A DNA stretch of 64,000 nt, taken from Larix kaempferi. Lineage: Eukaryota; Streptophyta; Pinopsida; Pinales; Pinaceae. The position numbers were made by a program, and so were the translations under genes. The notes beneath the pieces were generated by a model, which saw nothing but the letters and a program-made list of their open reading frames with translations, was not told the origin of the DNA and ran no database searches. The number at the start of each line of letters is the position of its first letter. Positions within the stretch are counted from its first letter, which is position 1. The stretch spans positions 18,416,001 to 18,480,000 of the forward strand of contig BSBM01000123.1 of the NCBI GenBank assembly GCA_027924585.1. The letters are read 5' to 3'. This document shows, piece after piece, positions 22,095 through 33,511 of the stretch.

Positions 22095-22484
22095 ATGGAT
22101 CTGGAAGGAGTTCCTTCTCTCTCTCCATTCAACTATGATGAGTGGAAACCAAAGATGATTGCATATCTGAAGAGACATGATCTTTTTGATGTGTGTATTG
22201 GTATTAAGAGAGATTTTTCTTCCTGTGGAGAGAAAGAAGATTGGCTTGATTCTTGTGACAGAGCCCTTGGATCAATATGTATTACTATGTATTCCAATAT
22301 GCACCACCTCATTGATCTTGATGAACATCCAAGTGATCTATGGACTAGATTGGACAGATTATTTGGAAATCAAGGGGAAGAGGATGATGCTAGCCATTTG
22401 GAAAACAAGCCCAGTGATACTTCCTCAAGTTCTCTCTCTATTCATGACTCGGCCTCCATCATCTCCCCTGATGAAGTTGTTTAA
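22095..22484 (+). CDS. gag: Copia-like gag head of the outer element
   Basis: A 129-codon frame begins at ATG 22095 with FNYDEWKPKMIAYLKRHDL, the start typical of copia gag proteins (a short acidic head, then F-x-Y-x-x-W). It continues with a DLWTRLDRLFG segment. It ends in a Ser-rich acidic tail with no zinc knuckle, so it is much shorter than a normal copia gag. It lies just after the primer-site/minisatellite leader, now displaced by the nested insertion. The frame is undamaged, which may mean it was still used to package the element. Confidence 0.6.
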   Translation: MDLEGVPSLSPFNYDEWKPKMIAYLKRHDLFDVCIGIKRDFSSCGEKEDWLDSCDRALGSICITMYSNMHHLIDLDEHPSDLWTRLDRLFGNQGEEDDASHLENKPSDTSSSSLSIHDSASIISPDEVV

Positions 22485-22610
22485 GATAAATTCGAAATAC
22501 AACACATGGTTTCAGTTGATCCATCTTTTGATCTGAATTATGAGCAAAAGATGTCAGTTACTACTCTATAAGTTGAATAGATCTTCACAATCTCTACTTC
22601 CAATGAGCCT

Positions 22611-23712
22611 GTTGATGTGCAAGATGATGACCTACTGATCATTTTGGAAGTAAAATAAAATTTGGGAGACAATGCTTTCGCCCTCCTTCATCAAAATCTT
22701 CCTATGGACTCCTATTTGGTCATTGACACATGTTTTCAGAGTTTCACAGAAGATGGAAGACTCTATCATTCGCTTGAGTTCAAGTCTCATGCATATCCTT
22801 GTGATTTTGGTTTTGATTTCACCCCTGTTGGTGCAAAGGAGATCATAAGAAACCATCCTCAAATTCTTGGATCTGATTTGAAGATCAATCCATTACCATT
22901 ATGTCATGTTTCATTTGATTTTGATCTCACCCCTGTTGGTTCAAAGAAGATATCAAAGAACTACATACACTTTCATGGAGTTGATGCACCTGTTGATGTG
23001 CAAGATGATGACCTACTGAGTACTTTGGAGGTAAAATCAGATTTGGGAGGTAATACATTCACCCTCCCTTATCAAATGCTTTATTTGGACTCTTATTTGG
23101 TCATGGGCACATTTTTTAAGAGTTTCACTAAAGATGGAAGACTCTATCATTCGCTTGGGTTCATGACTCATGCACATTTTTGTGATTTTGGTTTTGATTT
23201 CACCCCTGTTGGTTCAAAGGAGATCATTCTCACCTATGTTGGTTCAAGGGAGATATCAAAGAACTATCTACACATTCATGGTTTTGATTCTGCCTTAGTT
23301 GGTTCAAATCACATGCTCCATAATGATCTTCATATTATGGTTGTGGAGCATGATCCACTTCTTCCCAAGAGGAAGATACCACCATCATTGTTTGATGAGA
23401 TCCAAGAGAGCGAAGCATCATCACATGAGATTTCAGATTCAGAATCTGAAGATGGAGATGATGATGAGGGAATGCTAGATCCAGATCTACAAGAACCTGA
23501 AGATCTAGAAACTGATGATGAAGATGAGAGAATGGGAGATCCAGATGCATAAGAACCTGAAGATCTCTCACCTGATGATCCTCCTCTTCCTCGATGGGAA
23601 ACCATTACACTCCGATCTGCTGGTGATTTAGTTGGCGATCCACGTGATCATAGAAGAACTAGATCAAATTTTCAGAATGGAAGGTTTCATCCTTCTCACT
23701 TTACTGATCCAT
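22611..23712 (+). pseudogene. Repeat-containing ORF ending in a copia linker segment
   Basis: In one frame the sequence contains two copies of a 127-residue module starting VDVQDDDLL at 22611 and 22992. Each includes DSYLV, DGRLYHSL and CDFGFDFTPVG, and a shorter FDFTPVGSKEI motif recurs several times. A TAA near 22657 interrupts the first copy and a TAA at 23550-23552 interrupts the tail. Beyond that stop the same frame reads SAGDLVGDPRDHRRTRS and ends at TAG near 23712. This tail matches the style of the linker just before reverse transcriptase in plant copia polyproteins. The Asp/Glu-rich stretch before it also fits that linker. Protease, integrase and RT are missing. The 127-residue module is not a domain I recognise. 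Confidence 0.5.
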
Positions 23713-23954
23713 TTTAGATTGATTTATCCTTCTTCGGAAAAGAAGGACACTTGCCTCCTTCTGGGGTGAGTAATGATATTCTACATTAGCATCCTTCAGT
23801 CTATTTTGAGGGAGGTTTTTCTTCCCACTGGGTTTTCCCTCTTTCCTCACTTAGTTTATTTAGATTGATTGTATGGGGTGACCTTTGGTCTCAGTCACCA
23901 GGGCCCTATTTTTCAGTTTTCAGTTATTACCTCATAATATAGCTTGTAGGGGGG

Positions 23955-24695
23955 TGTTGGAATATTCTCACCCTCATTTTTATAGTTTGCATGCCTGCAT
24001 GATGCATGCATCCAGTCATCATCTTGGTGGTCCTCCCAGCACCTAGAGCCTATTTTCAACTCCCTAGAGCCTGTCTTCAACCCCCATTAGCCCTCCCACC
24101 TACCTGATGTGCCCTATTTGACTCTTCTGCATGACAAGTGCGCCTTTGCTCACCTACCACCAGTTATAATTCAGTTAGAGCGCCTCATCTCACCTACCAG
24201 TTGACTGACAATCAGTTAGTGCATTGATTGAGCAGTTCTTCCACTGATTGCTCATGCTAATTGCCTGTAGCTCCTAGTTAGCTAGTTTTGGAGTGCCACT
24301 TGACCTTCTGATAGCCTCATGCGCCCTCCTTGGAGTCTCCATCCCCTAATTTATGCCTAGATGGTTCTGTTAGACTCAGTTATACTCACTTGACTAACTA
24401 TTACCATTTATGACTGATACTACTGACTGGATGATGTCTCCAATGTAGTACAAGCTAGAATTTGAGCATGATTCGAATGACCTCCTTGGTTAATTTGAAT
24501 TCTCTACACATTTATTGTATTATTGTATTCAATTTTCACAATGCTAGCTCACAGCTAATGTATGATACTACTATTCTCCATTTTATGTGTTCATGAGTGA
24601 TTATTGAGTGCATTCTTCTCTTCTTATTTGCAACTTCTTGAGAGTTTGTTTGTGAGGCTTGTTATAGCTGTTAGATCCTTCTGTAGATTATCACA
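23955..24695 (+). repeat. 3' LTR of copia-derived element
   Basis: It starts TGTTGGAATATTCTCACC after a TAGGGGGG purine tract (23947-23954) and ends GATTATCACA. It is colinear with 11987-12749. Confidence 0.85.
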
Positions 24696-25140
24696 GGGTC
24701 CAGCATTGTCAACTCTACATTTCTTGTATGTGACTCATCTATAACTTTGCAGATAATGATTTCTTCTGAACCATTTTCTCCTTTAAGAACAACAACTGTA
24801 TCAAAGTTTGGATCCTTTCCCTTAACATACTGCAGAGTTGAACGACATCGGATTTGATAAGGTATATCCCTATAATTAGGTTGGTTCTCATCATCATTAT
24901 TGATGGATACACCATTGTCACTCCAACAATCAGTTTTTGCAAGTCTATATAATTTATGTGACTTTTGTCGTTGTATAGACAATTATTGCTTCATTTTCCG
25001 TCTCTTTTCTCGTTCAACATCCTCTTCAGCAAGTATTCGAAAATATTCTTCCACAACCTCTGGAGGCAATGGCTTATGTTCTTTATGTGGCAATGAATCA
25101 AGGTTTGTATTGAACATGATCAAATTTATAAGAAGTAAAA
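24696..25140 (-). pseudogene. Decayed host-type gene, upstream exon
   Basis: On the minus strand a splice acceptor (TGATTGCAG) near 25141 opens a frame with LPPEVVEEYFRILAEEDVER, a basic stretch, one in-frame TAA at 24983-24985, and then QYVKGKDPNFDTVVVLKGEN and EEIIICKVIDES. It runs up to the retroelement boundary at 24695. The same strand's coding sequence continues on the other side of the element at 11986, so this and 10749-11986 are one gene split by the insertion. I do not recognise the family with confidence. Confidence 0.5.
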
Positions 25141-25489
25141 TTCTGCAATCATGACGGGAAGCCAAAATGGCCTACACAGGTTACACATTATCTCTTAATT
25201 GGAAAGCAAGAGTGAAAAAATAGAGTATTTATAAAGGCATAATAAAAATACTACATAAATTCTAAGCTTTGGTAAAAACCTTCGATTTCTTTTCTCCTTC
25301 CAACCAAGATTTTAGATTCGCATCCAGATGGTCCAAATTGATATCTGCATCAAATAATAAAGGGTAAATTTAATTACTCTACATATACTGTATCTAATAA
25401 ATCATTTCACGGACTGCTTAAATACAAAAATTGTAGGGTAAGAATGTAATTTTTTTTAAGCACAAAAAACTAAAAAAAAAAATTCTTAC

Positions 25490-26240
25490 CAGTAGTATCA
25501 CGACACCATCGATTTTGCTTAGAGTATTTCAACGTGGTCCGATCTGGTTTGATCAAAGAGCTAATTGGTTGAATCAATTGGCTGATAAGCAGTCCATCAC
25601 TGAACCAGTCGATCAAAATAAAAAGTAAAAACAAATATTGTTAGTCGGTCACTAAACCATCAATTTTTTCATCAAATTTCAATGCAATCAATTTTGGTTT
25701 GATCACGAACCTGTTGATGGGTTTGTATATTTTGTTCAAGCAGGGTAATAATGTAAATTTTTTAATCACAAAAAAAATAAAAAAATTAAAAAAAAATAAA
25801 AAATAAAAATAAAAATAAAAAAAAACTTATCAGTCATATCACCACACCATCGATTTTTCTCAGAGGATATCAATGTGGTACGATTTGGTTTGATCAAAGA
25901 GCTGGCACGTTGATTGTTCGAGCACGGATAGATCTAAAACAAGACACGAGTTATAATATTTTGTTCAAGGTAAGATATAAAACAAAATATGTAATTTTTT
26001 TAAGCAATAGAGGGTTCCTCTGCAATGCATATTTTGTAAGCAATAGAATGTTCCTCTTTACTTACAATCAGCTCTGAAAAAAAAACATCTTCGAAAATAT
26101 ACAACCTAGGGCACATAAAACTGGAAAAAACATATTCTTACCAATTGATCACGATGGCATCAATTTTCTTCAGAGGATTTCAACACGATCTAATTTGGTT
26201 TGATCATAGACCGAGTGTGTTGATAGGCGCATAGATTTTG
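25490..26240. repeat. Three diverged tandem copies, period about 310-340 bp
   Basis: A block with CACCATCGATTTT, AGAGKATTTCAA and ATYTGGTTTGATCA recurs near 25500, 25838 and 26152, each followed by A-rich sequence. The middle gap contains an (AAAAAT)n-like low-complexity tract at 25770-25825. The region lies upstream, on the minus strand, of the decayed gene and may be an old intron. Confidence 0.6.
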
Positions 26241-26880
26241 TTCAAGTAGGGTAGATTCAATACAGACACAGATTTGGTTTCATAACATATTTTGGGTCTA
26301 GGTAAACCGAATATTTTGGGGCAAATCAAAAAATATGAAATTGGAGGGATTTTTCCATTGATAACTGGTTTCAAAATTTTTGAATTAACCCCACATCGTG
26401 TCGTTTGCCAAACTCCACATTGTTTCTTGTGCAACCAGAAAAAAAATTTAGGGGGAAATAGGGGTTTGACTAAATACTTGATTAGTGATGGTAATTAATT
26501 TTTAATCCATTTTTTATCTAGGATACATTTTGGGGGTGGTAATATCTTATGTTGTGGAGCCCTGGGATGAAATTTCTTTGCTTTATGTAACAAACAAAAT
26601 CTCGAATGAGAGTTTACACAAAGAATCTAAACTCTCAAACAAGAGTTTGTAAACTCTTGGCCGAAAGTTTTTCTTGAGAGTTTTGATAATAAAAGTAGGC
26701 CAATATGTTGGTTGAAAAAATCTTAAACTCTTGATTGAGAAATTTTTTTAACCTCAAGTAAACTCAAGAAAACTCTTGACTCATATTAATTTATTGTCCA
26801 AGAAAATTAAAATCTATCAATCAAGAAATTTTGTTGACTATTTTTTCAGCTGAGAAATTGAACTTTACATTCCAAGTGCA
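26241..26880. other. Spacer without recognisable genes
   Basis: Two opposing short frames near 26204-26498 overlap and match nothing. The segment 26600-26800 has many AAACTCTTG and CAAGAGTTT words in both directions, giving weak inverted repeats. Confidence 0.4.
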
Positions 26881-26889
26881 CCATTTTCA

Positions 26890-27275
26890 TGTTAGACTAC
26901 AATCAAACATAGTAGTTGGGGAGTTAACGGCTTAATAGTTAAGGCACATTAGCGTTGATCAATGGTTAGGTAGATTTTCATAGATAATGGTGAGGGGATG
27001 TGTTAGTTAGTGGGTCAATGGTGAGGGTTTTATTATGCAATGGTAGGGGTTATTTTGGGCTAATGGTTTAAGGGATAACATGTTAGGTATTAGAAAGTTC
27101 ATGGTAGTGAGTAGTGGTTCATGTTTGACCTAGATTTAAGAGGTTAATGTATAAGGAATTTAATGGCTTAATGGTTTAATATGATCAATGAATGAGGGGG
27201 TTAAATAGAGTTAAATATTAGGGGCCAATGAGATAATGAGTTAATAATTCAAGGTTGGGTGTTAGGTTTTTAGGT
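26890..27275. repeat. Strand-asymmetric T/G-rich tract of GGTTAATGG-like words
   Basis: For nearly 400 bp the plus strand is poor in C and made of degenerate GGTTAATGG, TTAGGGG, GTTAGTGGG and TTTAAGGG words. It looks like a cryptic minisatellite, possibly a decayed (TTTAGGG)-type array. Confidence 0.4.
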
Positions 27276-27479
27276 ACTTACCCCACTAATACTCCATATA
27301 CAAAATATATTATTTGATATTAAAAATTGTAATTTAAAATACACACACATATATAATTTGTATTTAAAAATACAAAATTTAACTGAATTTACAAAAAAAC
27401 AAAACTTAATTTAAATATTCATAATTTATTTACTTATATTAATATTTTTCAAATTGAAAATCAAAATTTTAAATTAATA

Positions 27480-28275
27480 TTTTTATATACTAAAATCACA
27501 TAATAACTTCCACCTATAATACATTAATATTTTCTTGATATGATTAACATAAATTTTATATATGTCCACAGGTGTAGAATAGATGATGCATAGATGTATT
27601 TCAAGGCATTCTTTGTGTTAAGTCACTAATTTAAAACTCTGTAACAAAAAAACATATATATATATATATATAATTTGATAATAAAATTTATTTTTTATTT
27701 TTATTTAATACATCAATATTTTATTGATATAACTAACCAATTTTGTAATTTATTAATATTAACTTATTTATTATTCTTTATACAACCTTTGTCACCTCTT
27801 CTTTTATGTATTATAATATGGAAAGTTATATAAATTTATGTTTTTTTACAATTTTTTATTAAAAATTAAATGTTAAATTTATCATTAATTTATTTAAATA
27901 AATGTAAAATATTAATTATAATAATAATCCACGTTTATTAAAACCCATATATATGTATATATAAAATTTGATAATAATTTTTTTTAATTTTTTTAATACA
28001 TCAATATTTTCTTTATATAACTAACATACATTTCATATATATTATATTTTAATTTTATAATAAATTTTGTAATTGGTTAATATTAACTTATTCATTATTC
28101 TTTATACACCATAGGTCACCTCTTCTTTTATATTATAATATATTGAAAGTTGAAATAAATTTATGATATTTATTTTACAATATTTTATTAAAAATTAAAT
28201 ATCAAATTTATTATCAATTTATTTATATAAATGTAAAAAATTAATGATGATGATAATTAATATTTATTGAGACCA
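27480..28275. repeat. AT-rich tandem duplication, unit about 300 bp
   Basis: Copies at about 27668-27960 and 27961-28275 share, in order, ATTTGATAATAA, AATACATCAATATTTT, GATATAACTAAC, TATTAATATTAACTTATT, CACCTCTTCTTTTAT and TTTTATTAAAAATTAAAT. A partial earlier copy starts near 27510. An (AT)n microsatellite lies at 27654-27672. No gene is seen. Confidence 0.65.
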
Positions 28276-28324
28276 AATTTTATATATCTAAAGTTAAGAA
28301 GAAACAATAAAATTATTTGGTTTA

Positions 28325-29100
28325 TTTTATTTTATTTTCCTATGTTTAAAAAGCTTGAAGAGAAGCTTTCCTAACTCACTATAGTTTTGGCAAGTTAGGA
28401 GGTTAGAAACATTTGTATTGTAAAAAATATTATGAAATTGAGATCTAATGTGGGTGTAAGCATGGCACTCTAAAAGAAAGTAATTTTCATCCTCAACATT
28501 CTTAGACCCACAAACATGACAAATCATTTTCACCCATGGCATTTTAGGAATTGGCCAACGCCATGTTTCGCTATGGAGATCATGAATGGGAGTTCATTCT
28601 TATCAAGTCGCTATATTATTTTTCTTCTTTGAGCTAGTTAATACAGAGAGATACTTATGATCTTGCAAATGAGGGTAAATGAGTTCTTTATATTATCTTA
28701 ATTTTCTTTTAATCTCTAATTCTTTCTCACACCACATCTTCTCTTTAAAATTAGATGTAATAGTAATTTTGACATTATTGATATTTTGCAAAGTGTCATT
28801 TTCGTCAATGCCCCAATGGTTTAACCAAGCTATGGTATCTTTACACCAACCCTGCTTGGGGCACAAGTGGATTTGACTTGATTTTAAATCAATTTTAGGA
28901 AGTTTCTCGTCTCCCATGTTATATATTGTGTGTTTGTACATCAGGTACCTAGTCATAGCCATGCTCTCGATGGGGGAAAGACCTATTTCTATGAGGAGAA
29001 TAGGATAAAGCATATTGCTTTTAATTTTGAGATTATAAGTTATAAAACGTTTTTAGATTTGCTCAATCTTTCTCCAAGATTCTCTAGAAATTCTGCAACC
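28325..29100 (-). pseudogene. C-terminal remnant of a non-LTR-type retroelement protein
   Basis: On the minus strand, coding sequence from about 29013 includes ESMAMTRYLMYK and a GWCKDTIAWLNHWGI segment, continues past frame damage with HKYLSVLTSS and ETWRWPIPKMPW, and ends with a cysteine/histidine cluster, ICHVCGSKNVEDENYFLLEC (28510-28450). This order of segments, a helical region, a tryptophan-rich link and a C-x2-C...C zinc-binding end, resembles the C-terminal third of reverse-transcriptase proteins of LINE-like elements. At least two stops lie between 28690 and 28600. RT motifs are not present nearby, so only the 3' part remains. Confidence 0.5.
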
Positions 29101-29835
29101 CCATACTTCACAATCATACAAAATAACGAGAATGAAAGAGTTTCAAAAATTACTTCTTTTTATCCCACATAACCAAAAATAAATTTATATTAAAATTATT
29201 AACGTCATATATAAATTTATATTATTTTATTAATACTAATTTTTAATATTTATTTTATTTTATTAATAAAAACACATTAACAATCATTCCTACTTAACTA
29301 TATTATCTCACCAAGTTTGAAGCACACTTGTAAAACCCAATAAGACTTGTATATTTGGTTTTGATGGTTTGTATTAATGACGCAATGATAGAAATAATGG
29401 ATCTAATCAATAAAATTTTACCCACTCCCACTTCTAGATTATGCATAATGATTTCAAAAATATCAAGATAATAATAATAAAATATTATGATTTTCAAAAT
29501 ATTGTATATTTTTTTTGTAAATAAATAGGAGACTATTTATATTACTGATAGCAATAAAATACATAGAGTACAAAAAAACTCATGCTAGCGCTCCATAGAA
29601 GGAAAACATACTAAGTCATGAGAATCTAGAAATAAGTTTGTTTTAGTCAGGATCCCAACAAACATAACTAGATACCCACATATTGTCATAGTAATAAGTT
29701 TCAGAAACAGTTTCCAAAAGAACTTCAAAGCTACCTCTAACTATTCTGCCTAAAATACTACTAACTATTATCATGTTGTAACTACTATTAAAATGCATTA
29801 CTAGAGAAACAAAATACAAAAAGAACGAGTTCATT
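29101..29835. other. AT-rich spacer without recognisable genes
   Basis: Only short, unmatched frames occur here. The composition is strongly AT-rich to about 29530, then slightly less so. Confidence 0.4.
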
Positions 29836-30549
29836 GATTACTAGCACCCGAGGCCGTAGGGAGGTCTCCGTTACCCTCATCGATGATGTGGTGTGAAGTT
29901 GGAGTACTTCCTTTTGAGGGGTGAACAGTATCCAACTCAATCCCCATTCTGTTAGCTATGATGTACGGCTTTTTGTCCACAAACTTGAGCTCCACACACA
30001 TTCTCTTCAGGGGGGGAGTTCCTCCCTCAACTCAACAATCTGCTTGTCTCTTTATGCCATGGAGATACCCAACAATGATTTGGTAGTCTAATATAGGTAG
30101 AGGACATTGTGATATAGATCCATCCTCGATTTGGTGTCCCTTGGGTTGGTTATCCATTCCGCTAGCACCTCGAATTCCCTACCCTCAGTTTGAGCTCAGC
30201 TTTTGGCTTGAATTCGCTTCTCAGCTTTTCCAATTTCCCTTTTGATTTGCAGCGTCGTATGCTTATAGTAAAAATAGGCTTCCTCCATGGCCTTTGAAAA
30301 TTATTCAAAAGGACCTATCTCCTTGTCATCCTTCTTCCCCTTCGATTTCTTCATACTCCTTGTCGCGGCTTTCCCTTTCATTATCTTGACCCTACTAGAA
30401 TTCCTCTTTAAATGGGCACGATGCAACACCCTCAAGCTATGAATGACTAGTTGTTTCCGTTGGTGGGTTGAGGAGGAATCCAAGATGGGATGTTGTGTTT
30501 TTAATACACTCCCCCACCTCCCGCACTGATTATCGTCCATACAAGTCAC
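29836..30549 (-). pseudogene. Unidentified coding remnant with coiled-coil character
   Basis: The minus strand keeps one main frame from 30549 to about 30020: a basic stretch (SMKKSKGKKDDKEIGPFE), a TAA at 30301-30303, then KAMEEAYFYYKHTTLQIKRE, KAEKRIQAK and WITNPRDTKSRMDLYHNV. Three further stops occur. After a one-base shift near 30015 it continues with CVELKFVDKKPYIIANRMG to a TGA near 29836. GC content is above that of the flanks, as expected for old coding DNA. Charged helical segments suggest a coiled coil. No family motif is visible; a retroelement gag tail or host gene are both possible. Confidence 0.4.
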
Positions 30550-30947
30550 TATGATGAATTCCTTCTTCGCACATAGAGCACCATCTCTAATGCAGATGCG
30601 GTAATTTCACAAGTATGTGATGTGATTATTTTTTATTTTTTATTTTTTATTTTAATGTACAATCGTAGAGAATACCGTGAAAAATGGTCTAATCAACATC
30701 ATTTCACATTTCTCACCAATGACATATTAGATAATTCATTTTTAAATAATATATTTAAAAATTTAAGATTTAACATTAGAAATGAAATTCAAATTGAATG
30801 TATTAATAAAAAGTCAAGCATAAAAGTGAATTACAATATAACCTACCCTTCTAAAAGTATAAAAATTATTTTTTTATTAGTTAAAATGATTATTAATATG
30901 ACATAAACTTTGTTTTCAAAATAAAAATAAAAATAAAATATTTAATA

Positions 30948-31120
30948 TAGAACTTTCTAAAAAGTCATTATGCAACTTTAAACTACAAAACAAAAATTAA
31001 AAATTAATAAAAATGTAGAACTTTCTAGAATGTCATGTTGTAATTTTTGTTACAAAACAAAAGTTAAAAATTAATAAAAATGTAGAACTTTCTAGAATGT
31101 CATGTTGTAATTTTTGTTTG
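30948..31120. repeat. Three tandem copies, period 67-68 bp
   Basis: TAGAACTTTCTA recurs at 30948, 31016 and 31083, each followed by GTCATNNTGNAA and, in the first two copies, ACAAAACAAAANTTAAAAATT. The last two copies are nearly identical. Confidence 0.7.
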
Positions 31121-31368
31121 ATTGTTAACTTATTTATCAAAAAATAATAAATAAATAAATTGTTGTGATTTTATATGTGATATTTGATTTTGAAATGATT
31201 AATTTTATATATTTGTATTATAATGTATTTTTTTCAATAGGAAAAAGAATATTTTTTTGTTATTTATTGAATCAAGTAAATTATAAACATATATTTTAGA
31301 TATATTTACAACTAAATTATAAATAGACATTTTAGATATATTTATATTGCTATCTTCTATGAGTATTT

Positions 31369-31437
31369 AGTAATAATAATAATAATAATAATAATAATCA
31401 TAATCATAATTATTTTCCTCATCATCATCATCATCAC
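31369..31437. repeat. Trinucleotide microsatellite (TAA)n grading into (CAT)n
   Basis: About ten TAA units are followed by TCATAATCATAATTATTTTCC and six CAT units. Confidence 0.75.
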
Positions 31438-31638
31438 ATATAGTTAATAGTCAACCAAAGTGTTCTTCAAAACCTACAAATAACTAAAAAATGCAGTCGT
31501 TATGCACTACTGAAAAGTTTACATCCAAATAATATTACAAAAAACAAAATCCAGATACAATCGATTTAACTAACTAGCATAACAAATCCTTCAAATATGA
31601 CCGAGTATTCCCCAACTTCTTCAAAGAACAGAGTCCCA

Positions 31639-32037
31639 TCAAGGCATTGCTTTCTTTGATAAGGAGTTTGCTTCAGAATTGAAAATCCTAGATGTGGGAA
31701 AGAGAAATCTCAGAAAAGGTTGACAACGGACCTTTTGTTCTTTGGCACCAATGCTCCAGCTACAAAACCTGTAAGTTATAATATCCATTGACCCATTAAT
31801 AATAGCCTCTGAGTCACCGAATACATGAAGCGAGACAATACCATTCATGGAGGAAAAATGTACCAATCCCCATAAAGCAACCAGTTCTTCTTTAATGTTG
31901 CTTCCATAACCACACCCTATCCAATAATGATCCTTGTTGATTTTTAGAATCATACTACTACCACAAGAACTAGTTGATGAAGCTCCATCAAAAAAACCAA
32001 TTACATATAAAAAGTTGTAAGAAGGATTAATTATCAA
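31639..32037 (-). pseudogene. RNase H fragment of a LINE
   Basis: The minus-strand frame of 132 codons reads GFFDGASSTSSCGSSMILKI, then KEELVALWGLVHF and HVFGDSEAIING, ending in NSEANSLSKKAM. The spaced DGA, E-x-x-A-L and GDS motifs and the final EAN-x-LSK mark a plant LINE-type RNase H. It closely parallels the RNase H of the LINE at 61860-62309 (GFFDGAYKDG, NNKYEL). No reverse transcriptase lies upstream on this strand, so only the C-terminal part survives. The frame itself is unbroken. Confidence 0.65.
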
Positions 32038-32880
32038 TTTTTACATTCTAAGCTTCTTCCCTTCACTGTATTCTTTAGAATGTATTTATAAAAACATTTA
32101 TGATAAATTTTGTTTTTAATAATTTTTCATTTTTTATAATCAATTTAACTTTTAGTAAACTTTTTATAACATATTCATATATCTATGTTTAAATTATTAT
32201 ATTAACCATTAAAAATAAATAAATCCTTTAATAATCAATTCTTTATATTATATTCATAGTTGTCAAGACCTTTTAGTGAATAGTTGTCAAGGTAAATATA
32301 CATACATACAAGTATTTTTATTGTCAAGTCCTTTTAGTGAATAGTTGTCGAGGTAATTTCAACCAAAATCCTTTGTTTTCTTGCTGACTAAGTAAAGAGC
32401 TTTCTTCGTCACTCTTAGGGAATAGTTGTCAAGCAAACTTCTTTGTTTTCTTCTTCACTAAGCAAAGAGCTTTCTTTGTCACTTCATGTTTGAAGAAATT
32501 CTAGAAGGCGCAACTTTTCATCACTTTCACTTTCTTTTACTAATAGATGGTAATCAATGTCTTCTTTCATTATATAAATTTCTGAAAAGAAACTATTTAC
32601 ATAGTTCCTAAATAATGTTCAAAATGCAACGTTATTCAAATTACCTCAAATTAACGTATTCTAAAAGTTCTACAATTTCAAAAAGAATTTTGAAATTAAT
32701 ATTACGTATTTTAAAAGTTGTACAATTTTAATAAGAAAATTTTGTTTTTTTACACGATTTTAGATACTTCCATTCAAACTAACCCACTCTTAATTAGGAT
32801 AAAAAATATCCTTCCCCATACACTTTAAATTAGGATAAAAAATATCTTCTCTGTCCATAGGATAACTGGCACTCAAATCG
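32038..32880. other. AT-rich spacer with small direct repeats
   Basis: CCTTTTAGTGAATAGTTGTC occurs at about 32269 and 32330, and a related AGGGAATAGTTGTCAAG near 32417. AAGCAAAGAGCTTTCTT-like words recur at 32393 and 32461. No gene is seen. Confidence 0.45.
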
Positions 32881-32895
32881 TTCCCTAGATCTGGT

Positions 32896-32903
32896 TATAA
32901 AAA
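32896..32903 (+). promoter_or_regulatory. Possible TATA box upstream of the kinase gene
   Basis: TATAAAAA is the best TATA match upstream of the kinase, but it lies about 616 bp before the ATG, which would imply a long 5' leader. GC content rises from about 33240, consistent with transcribed leader sequence. Confidence 0.25.
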
Positions 32904-33511
32904 CAGGCATAATCGTAGTTTCACCCCATTTACTGCGGAACTATGTCATGAAACTATGCCCCTAAGAATTTTGGCCCATTTTAAAGCGACCCAAATCATC
33001 AAAATAACAAAAAAAAATGTAACTATACCTATACCCCGCCAAAAAGTTTTCATTCCCTGTCGCGATTTAAGTGCCAGTTATCACACGCCGTCCGTGACCC
33101 TAGCCCAAGTAATTATACCTTTTTATTTGGCTGTAAATATTCAGAGTTGTATTGCGAGACGTTCTTAAAACCAGATACCTACAAAACTGAAGTCAATATT
33201 GCCGTTACTTGAATTATTAAAACGAAAGGCATGGTATGCCCAACGTTAAAGTCAAACTTGTGATGGATATTCCAATCAACGATTCCCGGGATACCCTGCC
33301 GTTTCAGACTGTTGAAATTTCACTCCATCCCCATCCATTAGAGAAACATGCCTTCCGCCCTCCTTCCATTTCCTTTAAATTCCAAGCAAACTCGGTCTAC
33401 CAATACCAAATTTGTGCCTCGAAAGTTCTCATACCCGCGACACTTACACAGCCGGTGCCTATTTTCATTTGATTCATCCGCCCAAATTTCAGAGATTAGG
33501 GACGACGAGCA

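Larger units (their letters stand above)
11987..24695 (+). mobile_element. Non-autonomous copia-derived LTR element, carrying a nested element
   Basis: Two long direct repeats beginning TGTTGGAATATTCTCACC bound the element. A methionine-tRNA-type primer site follows the left one and a purine tract precedes the right one. Without the 8.8-kb insertion at 13214-22013 it is about 3.9 kb. It encodes a copia-like gag head and an ORF whose tail matches the linker that precedes reverse transcriptase in copia polyproteins, but protease, integrase and RT are absent. It interrupts a decayed minus-strand gene: coding sequence of that gene abuts both ends. The flanking pentamers are GGATT and GGGTC, alike at only three of five bases, so the target duplication is either mutated or my boundary is off by a base or two. 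Confidence 0.75.

Noticed and set aside
24696-24700. GGGTC as target duplication of the outer copia-derived element
   Set aside because: The left flank is GGATT; three of five matches are not enough to claim a duplication.
33236-33472. 78-codon plus-strand frame upstream of the kinase
   Set aside because: It lies in the presumed 5' leader, shows no motif and does not join the kinase frame; a regulatory upstream ORF cannot be shown.
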